Shown: piece by piece, positions 23,393-31,900 of the stretch
Layout: each line of letters opens with the position of its first letter
How positions within the stretch are numbered: the stretch's first letter is position 1
Source of the DNA: Thermomicrobiales bacterium
GTDB lineage: Bacteria > Chloroflexota > Chloroflexia > Thermomicrobiales > UBA6265
Direction: 5' to 3'
Length of the DNA stretch: 32,269 nucleotides
Assembly (NCBI GenBank): GCA_030447415.1
Contig: JAUJOZ010000050.1
Coordinates: 1 to 32,269, forward strand
The notes under the pieces: model-generated
Told to the model about the DNA's origin: nothing
Database searches by the model: none
The model's input: the letters and a program-made list of their open reading frames with translations, nothing else
Made by a program: the position numbers and the translations under genes

Positions 23393-24880
23393 ATGGGAAA
23401 TCACGAAGATCGGCTCGCCGCGCTGCTTGCCGAGTCGGTCAAGGGGCGACTGACGCGACGCGAGGTCATGCGGCGTGCGGCGGCTCTCGGTCTGGCCGCG
23501 CCAGCCGTCGCCGCGCTGCTCGCCACCCGGGGTACCGAAGCCGCCGCCGCCCGCCAGGAGGCCGAGAAACCGGGTTCCCTCAACATGCTCTACGCCACGG
23601 TTGAGGCGGACGTCGAGGCGATCAAGCTGATGATCCCCGACTTCAAGGCGGAGACGGGGATCGACGTCAAGCTCGACTCTCAACCCTACGACGCCCTCCA
23701 GCAGCGGGTGTTCGCCGAACTGGCCTCGGAGAGCGACTTCTACGACGTCATGATCTGCGACACGCCATGGACCCCGGCCCTCACCGGCAAGCTCGAACCC
23801 CTCAGTGCCTACCTCACGAACCCGGCGCTCAACGACATCGCCGACCTCGCGATCGAGGACTTCATCCCCAAGGTCTTCTTCGACACGGCGGTCTACCACC
23901 CCGCGGAGCCGCACCGCCAGTTCCCGCCCCCCGACAAGATCGACCTCGCGGCGATCACGGGCCAGGGCTTCGAAGTGTTCGGCCTGCCCCTCCAGGCGAA
24001 CGCGCTGGTCATGATGTACCGGCAGGACCTGTTCGAGGAGCCGAAGGAGCAGGAGGCGTTCCGCCAGCAGCACGGCCGCGAGCTGACGTACCCCGAGACC
24101 TGGGACCAGTTCGTGGAGGTCGCGAAGTTCTTCACCCGCCCCGACGAGCGACTCTACGGCACGACGCTGATGGCCGGCAACGGCGACTGGGCCACCGACG
24201 ACTTCAAGACCCTCCTCGCCGGCTGGGGCGGCAACGGGTACATGATCGGCGACAAGTTCACGCTCGACTTTAATAGCCCCGAGGGCGTGGCGGCGCTGAC
24301 CTTCTACGCGGACCTCATCAACACGCACAGGGTCACGCCGCCCGGGGTGACGTCCTTCTCCTGGGACACGGCGGCCTCCACGTTCGCTTCCGGCCTCACC
24401 GCGATGAGCATGAACTACCACACCGTGACCCTGAATCCGGACGTGGAGGGCAAGGTTGCCTACGGCGTTGTCCCGCAGCAGGTAACCCGTGGCCCGCACT
24501 TCGGCACCTGGATGCTGAGCGTGAACAAGTTCTCCAAGAAGAAGGAGTGGGCATACCGGGCGGCAACCTGGTTCACAAGCGCCAAGGCGCAGACCAAGAT
24601 GCTCCAGACCCAGCTCCACCCGAGCCGCATCTCGGTCTACGAGGCCGCGAAGACGGACCCGGCCGCGCAGGCGTTCGGCAACTTCTACGACGCCCTCGGC
24701 CAGTCGCTGGCGGTGGGTGTCGGGCGACCGCGCCTCACCAACTACGGGGCGGTTGACAAGGAGATCTGGGTCGCCGTCAACCAGGCCGCGAGCGGCGCAA
24801 AGTCCGCGGAGGAGGTGCTCGCCGAGGCGGCCGAGAAGGTGACCGAGCTGCTCAAGCAGGAGGGCTACCCCGTTGGCTAA
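23393..24880 (+). CDS. ABC transporter carbohydrate-binding protein (SBP family 1), Tat-type signal
   Basis: The protein has 495 residues from the ATG at 23393, preceded by AAGAGGAGG. The N terminus LTRREVMRRAAALGLAAPAV, AALLATRG is a twin-arginine-like signal ending near AAAARQ. The mature part begins KPGSLNMLYATVEADVEAIK with FKAETGIDVKLD, the classical family 1 start. It continues with GLPLQANALVMMYRQDLFEE, SFSWDTAASTFASGLTAMSM and GTWMLSVNKFSKKKEWAYRA. It would capture a sugar or sugar-derived polyol outside the membrane and deliver it to the two permeases encoded next. Its stop overlaps the start of the first permease gene by 8 bases. Confidence 0.93.
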   Translation: MGNHEDRLAALLAESVKGRLTRREVMRRAAALGLAAPAVAALLATRGTEAAAARQEAEKPGSLNMLYATVEADVEAIKLMIPDFKAETGIDVKLDSQPYDALQQRVFAELASESDFYDVMICDTPWTPALTGKLEPLSAYLTNPALNDIADLAIEDFIPKVFFDTAVYHPAEPHRQFPPPDKIDLAAITGQGFEVFGLPLQANALVMMYRQDLFEEPKEQEAFRQQHGRELTYPETWDQFVEVAKFFTRPDERLYGTTLMAGNGDWATDDFKTLLAGWGGNGYMIGDKFTLDFNSPEGVAALTFYADLINTHRVTPPGVTSFSWDTAASTFASGLTAMSMNYHTVTLNPDVEGKVAYGVVPQQVTRGPHFGTWMLSVNKFSKKKEWAYRAATWFTSAKAQTKMLQTQLHPSRISVYEAAKTDPAAQAFGNFYDALGQSLAVGVGRPRLTNYGAVDKEIWVAVNQAASGAKSAEEVLAEAAEKVTELLKQEGYPVG

Positions 24881-25889
24881 GCCGACCCCCACCGGCGCTG
24901 CCGTGGGGCGGACGGGGGTCGAGCGGGGCATGAGGGGGAGCCGCGCATCGCGGCTCCCCCTGGGCCGGGCGGTTCCCCGCCCCGCGACGGGGTCGGACCA
25001 CAAGGCACGGGGAGCCAACCGGTCCGGTTGGCTCCTCGTCGCCCCGGCGGTGGCCGTCCTCCTCTCGATGACGATCTTCCCGGCGGTGTACCTGCTCTAT
25101 TCCAGCTTCCGCCGCTACAACCTGATGAACCCCGACGCCGCGCAGTTCGTCGGGCTCGACAATTATGGCCATATCGTGACCAGCGGAGACGTCCGCCACG
25201 GCCTCTGGGTCACGCTCGTCTTCGTCGTACTGGCCGTGGGCTTCGAGTTGGCGCTTGGCCTGGTCTTGGCCATCATCCTCGCGCGCCAGAGTCGCGAGAA
25301 CACGATCGCCGCCACGATCTTGATCCTGCCGATGGCGGTCACCCCCGTCGTCTCCGCCCTGATCTGGCGGGAGCTGTTTAACCCGAACTACGGCTGGGTG
25401 GACTACTACCTGCAGAAGTGGGGCCTGATCGACGAACCCATCGCCTGGCTGAGCGAGCCGACGACCGCCTGGGTGACACTCATCAGCCTGGACGTCTGGC
25501 AGTGGACCCCGTTCGCCGCGCTCATCCTGATGGCTGGCCTGCAGGGGATCCCCCAGGAGCCGAAGGAGGCGGCCGCTGTCGATGGCGCCCACGGCGTGCG
25601 GCTCTTCCTGGATATCACGCTGCCGCTGCTCCGGCCGTTCATCGCGATCGCCGTCCTGCTCCGCACGCTCGACGCGTTCAAGACCTTCGGCACGATCAAG
25701 GTGCTCACGGGGGGCGGGCCGGGGATCTCGACGGAGATCATCAACCTGACGATCTACCGCACGGCGCTCCAGGACTTCAGTGTCGGGGCGGCGGCGGCGT
25801 TGGGGATGGCCTTCCTGATGTTCCTCTCGCTCGTCGTGCCGCAGCTACTCAAGGTGCTCGCCCGCAACACTGACCTCGTGGAGGCCTGA
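24873..25889 (+). CDS. Sugar ABC transporter permease, MalF/UgpA type
   Basis: Translation starts at a TTG (24873) inside the end of the binding-protein gene, which suggests translational coupling. After a long basic N terminus (about 50 residues) come six membrane spans (GWLLVAPAVAVLLSMTIFPA, and so on). The EAA loop that contacts the ATPase is EPKEAAAVDGAHGVRLFLDI, TLPLLRP. NPNYGWVDYYLQ is a typical periplasmic loop. It forms the channel with the next gene's product. The N-terminal extension could be shorter if an internal start is used. Confidence 0.92.
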   Translation: MAKPTPTGAAVGRTGVERGMRGSRASRLPLGRAVPRPATGSDHKARGANRSGWLLVAPAVAVLLSMTIFPAVYLLYSSFRRYNLMNPDAAQFVGLDNYGHIVTSGDVRHGLWVTLVFVVLAVGFELALGLVLAIILARQSRENTIAATILILPMAVTPVVSALIWRELFNPNYGWVDYYLQKWGLIDEPIAWLSEPTTAWVTLISLDVWQWTPFAALILMAGLQGIPQEPKEAAAVDGAHGVRLFLDITLPLLRPFIAIAVLLRTLDAFKTFGTIKVLTGGGPGISTEIINLTIYRTALQDFSVGAAAALGMAFLMFLSLVVPQLLKVLARNTDLVEA

Positions 25890-25890
25890 G

Positions 25891-26730
25891 ATGTCCGTTC
25901 GAACCCGCCGCCGGTTGGGGCATGCGGCCACGCGCGTCGTGCTGTGGGCCACCGTCGCGGTCGTCCTCATCCCCCTCGTCTGGATGGTAACGACCTCGGT
26001 CAAGCCGGAGGGGTACGCGCAGACGATCCCGCCAACCTGGGTCTTCCGGCCGACCCTGGACCACTACCGCACCGTGCTCAGCGGGGAGTCCGCCACGGCG
26101 TTCGGTCCGCTCCTGCTGCACAGCGCCATCGTCTCGGTGAGCGCGACGATCATCGCGGTGACCTTCGGCCTGCTGGCCGCCTATGCGCTCGCGCGGATCC
26201 CCTTCCACGGGAAGCGGACCCTGGCGATGTGGATCCTCTCGACGATCATGTTTCCGCCGGTGGTCGCCGTCATCCCGGTGTTCATCATGGCCGGCCGGTG
26301 GGGGCTGATGGACACGTACCCGGCGCTTATCATCCCCTACGCCGCCTTCAACCTGCCGATCGTCATCTGGACGCTGCGTAGCAACATCCGCCAGATCCCG
26401 CAGGAGATCGAGGACGCCGCGTTCATCGACGGCGTGTCGCGTCTGGGCATCATCCCGCGGATCGTCCTGCCGCTGGCGGCGCCCGGCATCGCGACCGCGG
26501 CGATCCTGAGCATGCTCCTCTCCTGGAACGAGTTCCTCTTCGCGGTGACGCTGACGCGCTCGGAGGTCAAGACCGCCCCCGTGGGCATTAACGAGTTCAC
26601 CGGGATGTTCGGCACGCAGTGGGGCGCGCTCACGGCCGCCGCCACGACGATCGTGGCACCGGTCATCGTGATGGCCCTCATGCTGCGCCGGCACCTGATC
26701 GAAGGGCTGACCCTCGGCGCGGTGAAGTGA
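25891..26730 (+). CDS. Sugar ABC transporter permease, MalG/UgpE type
   Basis: The protein has 279 residues. The ATG is one base after the previous stop. Spans include VVLWATVAVVLIPLVWMVTT and TFGLLAAYALARIPF. The EAA loop is IPQEIEDAAFIDGVSRLGII, PRIVLPLAAPG. LLSWNEFLFAVTLT and the EGLTLGAVK end are typical of the MalG/UgpE group. It is the partner of the preceding permease. No ATP-binding subunit is encoded in the operon, as is common where one shared MsmK-like ATPase serves several importers. Confidence 0.94.
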   Translation: MSVRTRRRLGHAATRVVLWATVAVVLIPLVWMVTTSVKPEGYAQTIPPTWVFRPTLDHYRTVLSGESATAFGPLLLHSAIVSVSATIIAVTFGLLAAYALARIPFHGKRTLAMWILSTIMFPPVVAVIPVFIMAGRWGLMDTYPALIIPYAAFNLPIVIWTLRSNIRQIPQEIEDAAFIDGVSRLGIIPRIVLPLAAPGIATAAILSMLLSWNEFLFAVTLTRSEVKTAPVGINEFTGMFGTQWGALTAAATTIVAPVIVMALMLRRHLIEGLTLGAVK

Positions 26731-26816
26731 TCCTCGGCGGCATCTGAACGTCTTGGCACCGCAGACTGCCGGTTCTCCCGTCGGTAGCGGGCCTTCCATT
26801 CCGAAAGGCGAATGCT

Positions 26817-27851
26817 ATGAAGGCGGTCCTTTTCCCCGGCAACAAGCAGGTGGATGTGGTCGATCGGCCCGATCCCAGGCCGGGGCCCGGCGAGGTCGTG
26901 ATCAAAACGCGGGCCTCCGCCATCTGCCGCAGCGACATGGGCCTCTACTACGGCACCAGCAACATCGTGGGTGGCGAGGCGGCGGGCAAGGGCCTGGTCG
27001 TCCCCGGCCACGAGCCGGCCGGCGAGGTCGTCGAGGTCGGTTCGGACGTCACCGCGGTGCGGACCGGCGACCGGGTCGCCGTCCACCTGGCGATCGGCTG
27101 CGGCCAGTGCCGCTACTGCCTGGAGGGGTACGACTTCCTGTGCCCGACGTGGAAGTGCCTCGGCTTCGACATCGACGGCGGCGACGCCGACTACCTCGTC
27201 GTGCCGGCCCGCAACTGCCTCAAACTGCCCGACCAAATCACCTTCGAGGTGGGTGCCGTCATGACGGACATGGTGGGCACGCAGCACGACGCCCAGCGGC
27301 GGCTGAACGTCTCGGGCGCCACGACACTCGCGATCTTCGGCCTCGGCCCGATGGGTGGCGCCGGCGTGCTCGTCGGCAAGGCGCGCGGCGCCCGGGTCAT
27401 TGCCGTCGACCTCCTCGACAGCCGCCTGGAGTTGGCGCGCGAACTCGGCGCGGACGAGGTCGTCAACAGCAAGGAGGAAGACCCGGTCGCGCGCCTCCGA
27501 GCCCTGACCGACGGCGAGGGCGTGGACATCGCTATCGACTCCTCGGGTAACCCGGCAGGCCAGAACGCCGCCCTCGACAGCGCCCGCAAGTTCGGCAGCG
27601 TCGCCTTCATCGGCGAGTCGCGGAAGACGGAGCTCAACCCGAGCGACCAGTTCATTCGCAAGCTCCTGACCGTCATCGGGGCATGGTATTTCCCGGTCTG
27701 GGAGTGGCCGGAGATCGCCCGCTTCGTCGTCGACCGCAAGGTGGCGGTCGAGAAACTCATCACCCACCGCTTCCCGCTCGGTGAGGCGCCCGAGGCCTTC
27801 CGCATGTTCGACGAGCGCCTCACGGAGAAGGCGGTCTTCGTCTGGGACTAG
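26817..27851 (+). CDS. Zinc-dependent medium-chain dehydrogenase (alcohol/polyol dehydrogenase family)
   Basis: The protein has 344 residues. The catalytic-zinc region is ASAICRSDMGLYYG with PGHEPAGEVVEVG. The structural-zinc cluster is CGQCRYCLEGYDFLC (three Cys then a fourth). The nucleotide-binding glycine motif is IFGLGPMGGAGVLVGKARGA, followed by an Asp-ending strand VIAVDLLD, which favours NAD+. It would oxidise a secondary alcohol of the imported sugar or polyol. Located 86 bases after the permease gene and 55 before the isomerase gene, it is part of one catabolic operon. The exact substrate cannot be told. Confidence 0.9.
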   Translation: MKAVLFPGNKQVDVVDRPDPRPGPGEVVIKTRASAICRSDMGLYYGTSNIVGGEAAGKGLVVPGHEPAGEVVEVGSDVTAVRTGDRVAVHLAIGCGQCRYCLEGYDFLCPTWKCLGFDIDGGDADYLVVPARNCLKLPDQITFEVGAVMTDMVGTQHDAQRRLNVSGATTLAIFGLGPMGGAGVLVGKARGARVIAVDLLDSRLELARELGADEVVNSKEEDPVARLRALTDGEGVDIAIDSSGNPAGQNAALDSARKFGSVAFIGESRKTELNPSDQFIRKLLTVIGAWYFPVWEWPEIARFVVDRKVAVEKLITHRFPLGEAPEAFRMFDERLTEKAVFVWD

Positions 27852-27906
27852 CCGGGGGCGGGTTGGGTGCCCTTCGGGAGGGCATCACGAGAACAAGGAG
27901 GGCCTC

Positions 27907-28746
27907 GTGGCCGGCATGAAGCTCGCGTTCAATACCTGGGTGTACTCCAGCTTTCCAGTCTGGGTCCCCGCCTACCCGCTGGAGGAGACGATCAAGCGGC
28001 TCGGCCGCATTGGCTACGACGGGATCGAGATTGGCGCCGCTGCCCCGCACGCCTACCCCGACTACCTGAGCAAGGAGCGCCGGAAGGAGCTGCGCAAGTC
28101 CCTCGGCGACAATGGGATCGAGGTGTCCGCCATGCTGCCCGCGCCCGGCGGCGGACCGGGGTTCAACGTCGCCTCCCCGCTGGCCGAGGAGCGCCGCAAC
28201 GCTATCGAGCAATACAAGAAGGTGGCCGAGCTCTGCTCGGACTTGGGCGGGAAGACCCTCCTCTACGTCGCCGGCTGGCAGATCTTCGGCACCCAGCGGG
28301 AGCAGGCCTTCGCGTGGAGCCGCGACGCCCTGGCCGAGGTCGCGCCGAGTGCGGCGGATGTGGGCGTCACGGTGGCCGTGGAACCGACTCCGACCGACAG
28401 CAACCTGATCGAGAGCGCCGACGATGCGATCGAGCTGATGCGCGCGGTCGGGGCGCCGAACGTCAAGCTGATGTTCGACACCATCCACGTCCTGTACCGC
28501 AACGAGGCCCCGACCGACTACGTCTACCGGATGGGCAAGGACCTGCACTACGTCCACCTGGCGGAGCTCGACCGCCTCGCGCCAGGCCAGGGCCGGTGCG
28601 ACTTCGTCGGCCTGGTCGCGGCCCTGAAGGAGGTCGGCTACGAGGGCTACCTCTCGATGGAGATCGGCTTCAACCGCCGCGACGTCGAGGCCGACCTGGT
28701 GGCGCGGCAGGCCTACGAGTACATGAAGCCGCTGATCCAGGGTTGA
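27907..28746 (+). CDS. Sugar phosphate isomerase/epimerase (xylose-isomerase-like TIM barrel)
   Basis: The protein has 279 residues from GTG 27907, placed about 5 bases after AAGGAGGG. The ATG at 27916 is the alternative. Barrel strands begin MKLAFNTWVYSSFPVWVP, YDGIEIGAAAPHAYPDYL and IEVSAMLPAPG. Likely metal ligands are the Glu in VTVAVEPTPTDSN, the Asp in KLMFDTIHVLYRNE, the His in HYVHLAELDR and the Glu in GYLSMEIGFNRRD, the usual E-D-H-E set. It probably isomerises or epimerises the keto-sugar made by the preceding dehydrogenase. Inosose or 3-keto-sugar chemistry fits this gene pairing, but this is inference. Confidence 0.9.
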   Translation: MAGMKLAFNTWVYSSFPVWVPAYPLEETIKRLGRIGYDGIEIGAAAPHAYPDYLSKERRKELRKSLGDNGIEVSAMLPAPGGGPGFNVASPLAEERRNAIEQYKKVAELCSDLGGKTLLYVAGWQIFGTQREQAFAWSRDALAEVAPSAADVGVTVAVEPTPTDSNLIESADDAIELMRAVGAPNVKLMFDTIHVLYRNEAPTDYVYRMGKDLHYVHLAELDRLAPGQGRCDFVGLVAALKEVGYEGYLSMEIGFNRRDVEADLVARQAYEYMKPLIQG

Positions 28747-28747
28747 G

Positions 28748-28798
28748 GAGGGTCCGACGGCCAAATCCATACTGCCCCCGGAGCCGTTCCGGACCCTC
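28748..28798 (+). terminator. Strong hairpin after the carbohydrate operon
   Basis: GAGGGTCCG-ACGGC (28748-28761) pairs with GCCGT-tc-CGGACCCTC (28783-28798), giving 14 base pairs with a 2-base bulge, starting 2 bases past the isomerase stop. No T-run follows. It probably ends or protects the operon mRNA. Confidence 0.6.
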
Positions 28799-28841
28799 GA
28801 CGCCGATCGGCGCAACCCTTCGCCATGCTCCCAACTTCACG

Positions 28842-29162
28842 TCACTTCCCCAGCATTGCGGGGTTGGATTCGGCTGCCCGGCTGACTGCCTGGAGCACTG
28901 AACGAACTGTCTCGTGTGAAACCCCGAGGTCGCGGGCGACGGCACGCAGCCCCTCCCGTTCCGCCCGGGCGGCGACCTCCCGCCAGCACTCCCGCGGGAT
29001 GCGGACGCGCTTGGCTCCCGCGGCGTACCGGCCCGAGCCGCCGCGCCGACGCGCCCGGAGGACGGGCTCTGGGTAGAGGAAGGGGACCAGGGGCGGCGAC
29101 ACCGCGTCTATCTCGCGCAACCGATCCCCGTCGCTTCCGCTGATGCAGCACGGCCGTGGCAT
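28842..29162 (-). CDS. Small helix-turn-helix protein (HTH copy 4)
   Basis: The minus-strand ATG at 29162 gives an intact 106-residue frame: MPRPCCISGSDGDRLREIDA, a Pro/Arg-rich middle, then RVRIPRECWREVAARAEREG, LRAVARDLGVSHETVRSVLQ, AVSRAAESNPAMLGK. The C-terminal part is the same HTH as in copies 1-3. It is the best-preserved copy, has the 15-base element in its 5' coding part, and lies divergent from regulator C with only about 45 bases to that gene's -35 box. No strong ribosome site was seen. It could repress the regulator promoter, but this is inference. Confidence 0.55.
   Translation of the reverse strand: MPRPCCISGSDGDRLREIDAVSPPLVPFLYPEPVLRARRRGGSGRYAAGAKRVRIPRECWREVAARAEREGLRAVARDLGVSHETVRSVLQAVSRAAESNPAMLGK
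29124..29138 (-). repeat. 15-base element at HTH copy 4
   Basis: ATCCCCGTCGCTTCC on the plus strand, as at 12776-12790 and 19655-19669. It encodes GSDGD in this frame and in HTH copy 3. Confidence 0.65.
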
Positions 29163-29208
29163 CCTCGCCGCGGCCGTTGGCGTTCCGGGGGCCGAGGCAG
29201 GGAGCCGG

Positions 29209-29237
29209 TTGACGTAACGCCGACCGTTCGGCATCAT
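29209..29237 (+). promoter_or_regulatory. Promoter of STAND-LuxR gene C
   Basis: TTGACG (29209-29214), a 17-base spacer ending CGTTCGG, and CATCAT (29232-29237) lie 45 bases before the ATG at 29283. It matches the promoters of A and B in both boxes, spacing and the GTTCG before the -10. Confidence 0.65.
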
Positions 29238-29282
29238 CGGGGCCGACCGCCCCGTTCGCCCGCCGACCGACCGAGCCGCGCC

Positions 29283-31611
29283 ATGCCCGGAGTGCCGCCC
29301 CAGCACCCCTCCTGACCAGTCCCACAATCTGCCCCTGCCGCGCACGCCCTTGATCGGACGCGATCGGGAGGCCGCGGCCATCGCTGACCTGCTGCGACGG
29401 CCTGACGTCGGCCTGCTCATGCCCTGACGGGTCCCGGTGGGGTGGGCAAGACGCGCCTGGCGCTCCAGGTGGCCCGCGACGTGGCCGACGAGTTCGCCGA
29501 TGGCGTTGCGTTCGTCTCCTCGCCCCGGTGACCGACCCCGCCCTCGTCGCGTCCACTATCGCGTCAACGCTGGGCATGAGGGATGCGGGCGACGAGCCCT
29601 GGAGGCCAGGCTCAAGACCTTCCTGCGCGACGAACACCTCCTGCTGGTGCTGGACAATTTCGAGCAGGTCGTGGAGGCCGCCCCGGTTGTCGCTGACCTG
29701 CTCGCCGCCTGCCCAGCGCTGAAGGTCTTGGTCACCAGCCGTGCGCGGCTGCGGTCTCCGGGGAGCACGAGCACACCGTGCCGCCGCTCGAGGTGGCGGA
29801 GCAGGAGGAGGCAGCCTCCGTCGAGGACGTGGCCGGTTCTGGCGCGGTCCGGCTCTTCGTCGCACGGGCGCGGGCGGTGAAGGCGGACTTCGCGCTGACC
29901 CCCGAGACGGCGTCGGTCGTGGCCACCATCTGCCGCCGGCTCGACGGCTTGCCGCTGGCGATTGAACTCGCCGCGGCGCGCATCAAGGTCTTGCCGCCGG
30001 CGGCGCTGCTGGCGAGGCTGGAGAAGCGCTTCGCCACTGCTGGGCGGAGGCGGACGGGACCTCGCCGGTGCGGCAGCAATCGATGCGGATGCCATCGCCT
30101 GGTCCTACGACCTCCTCTCGCCGAAGGAGCAACCCCTGTTCCGGCGGCTGGCCGTGTTCGTCGGCGGCTTCACCCTCGAGGCGGCGGAGGCCGTGGTCGG
30201 CGGAGCGCTCGACCCCGGCGTCGATCCCTTCGAGGCCGTCGCTTCGCTCGTCGACAAGAGTCTCGTGCAGACGGCGGAGGGGCCGGGCGGCGAGCCGCGC
30301 TACCTGATGCTGGAGACGGTGCGGGAGTTCGGGCTGGAGCGCTTGGCTGCAAGCGGCGAGGAGGCGGCCACCCGCAACCACCATGCGGCCTGGTGCCTCG
30401 CCCGCACCGCGGCGGTCGGGGCGGGCATTTGGGGGACCTCCGACCCGGGCGACATCGAGGGCCTGGAAGCCGAGTTTGCCAACCTGCGCTCAGCACTGGA
30501 ATGGCTGGAGCGGAGCGGGCAGGATGATGACCTGCTGCGGTTGGCGGCGGCCATCGGCCAGTTCTGCTTTCTCGCCGGGCACTACCGTGAGGGACGGGAC
30601 TGGCTGGAGCGGGCGCTGGCGGTGGTGCCGGAGTCGCCGACCCCCGCCCGCGCGCGCGCCCTGCAGTGCGCGGGCCACCTGGCCCACCGGATGGGCGACG
30701 GCGAGGTGGCGATCTGGCGCCTGGAGCAAGCGGCGGCGCTGGCCCGCCGGCTCGACCTCCCCGTCGAGGAGGCGGTCGCCGTGCTGAACCACGGCATCGT
30801 GCTGGAGGACCGTGGGGAGTACGACGCGGCCGAGGCGCGCTTTGCCGGCGCCCTCGCCCTGTTCCGGCGCATCGGCGACGACCTGGGCGTGGCGATCACG
30901 ACCTACCACCTCGGGGTGGTGGCCTACGGCCGGGGCGACGCGGCGACGGCCACCAGGCACTGGGAGGAGACCCTGGCGGGGGCGCAGGCGCCCGGCGACG
31001 CGGTCGTCGCCGGCTGGTGCCGGGAGCACCTGGGCCTCGTGGCGGCCGAGCAGGGCGACCTGCGTCGAGCGGCGGCGGTCCTGAGTGAGAGTTGGGACCT
31101 GGACCGTGGCGTCGTGCAGCGGCACCACCAGGACTCGCTTCTGGCGACGTTGGCGGTGCTTGGCGGCGCCGGCGGCCAGGATGAGGCGGCGGCGCGGCTG
31201 CTGGGCGCGGCCGAGGCGGCGGCGAGCGGGACGGGGTTCTTTCCGCCCGAGGCCGATGCGTACATGCGGGCCGCCGAGCGGTGGCGGCGGACGCTGGGGA
31301 AGGAAGCCTACGAGCGCGCCTTCGCGGTGGGACGGGAGCAGGGACCGGAGGCGGTCGAAGCCGATGCCCGCGCGGTGCTGGAGGCTGCGGCTGCCGCGCC
31401 CGCCCGCCTTGCGCCCGACGCCTACGGCCTGACGCCGCGCGAGCTGGAGGTGCTGCGGCTGGTGGCCGTCGGGCACTCCAATCGAGAGATCGCCGATCGC
31501 CTCTCGATCAGCGAGCGGACGGTCGAGCGCCACGTCCTCCACATCCTGACCAAGCTCGATGTCGGCTCCCGCACCGCCGCCGCCTACGCCCACGCCCACG
31601 ATCTCGCCTGA
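29283..31611 (+). CDS. STAND-ATPase / TPR / LuxR-type regulator C (N-terminal half frameshifted)
   Basis: The ATG at 29283 (MPGVPPQ) is followed at 29303 by the block shared with gene A, entered out of frame. Relative to A there are indels near 29420, 29600, 29755, 30031, 30063 and 30089, besides the shared -1 break near 29518. From about 30090 to 31611 the frame is intact: AIAWSYDLLSPKEQPLFRRL, SLVDKSLVQTAEGPGGEPRY, TPR-like repeats (DWLERALAVVPESPTPARAR, DRGEYDAAEARFAGALALFR, and more) and the LuxR HTH GLTPRELEVLRLVAVGHSNR, EIADRLSISERTVERHVLHI. The sensor and DNA-binding parts differ clearly from A, so it should have another signal and target. As read, the ATPase half is not continuous. 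Confidence 0.85.
29303..30242 (+). repeat. Long direct repeat, copy 2 (ATPase region of gene C)
   Basis: This is nearly identical to 8731-9669. Flanks on both sides diverge immediately. The copy carries six short indels relative to copy 1, with a net difference of one base. Confidence 0.9.
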
Positions 31612-31900
31612 GCCTCACGCGTGCCGTATGCGCGGAAGTACGCACGCCGCCGCGTCCATTGCCCAAGCCAAATGAGCGGTTCCCCCGATGTCGCCGGGGC
31701 CGCCGCAGCGCATGCTGGGGCTACTCCGATCCTCGTCGGCTGGCGGACGTTCGGGTGCTGGCAGTCTTGGCCGGATCGGGCGTGGGCGGCGCAGTCGCCC
31801 GTCGCGGAGGGAGAGAAGAGCGGGGGGCGAACACTCCCGCCGCGCCGTCCTCCGCGGGAACTGTCGGCGCGTCCGCTCGCTGACCCCGGAGGTGTATGCC

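Noticed and set aside
23237..25018. A 593-codon minus-strand frame opposite the binding protein
   Set aside because: It is a shadow of the plus-strand binding-protein and permease genes, with low-complexity composition.
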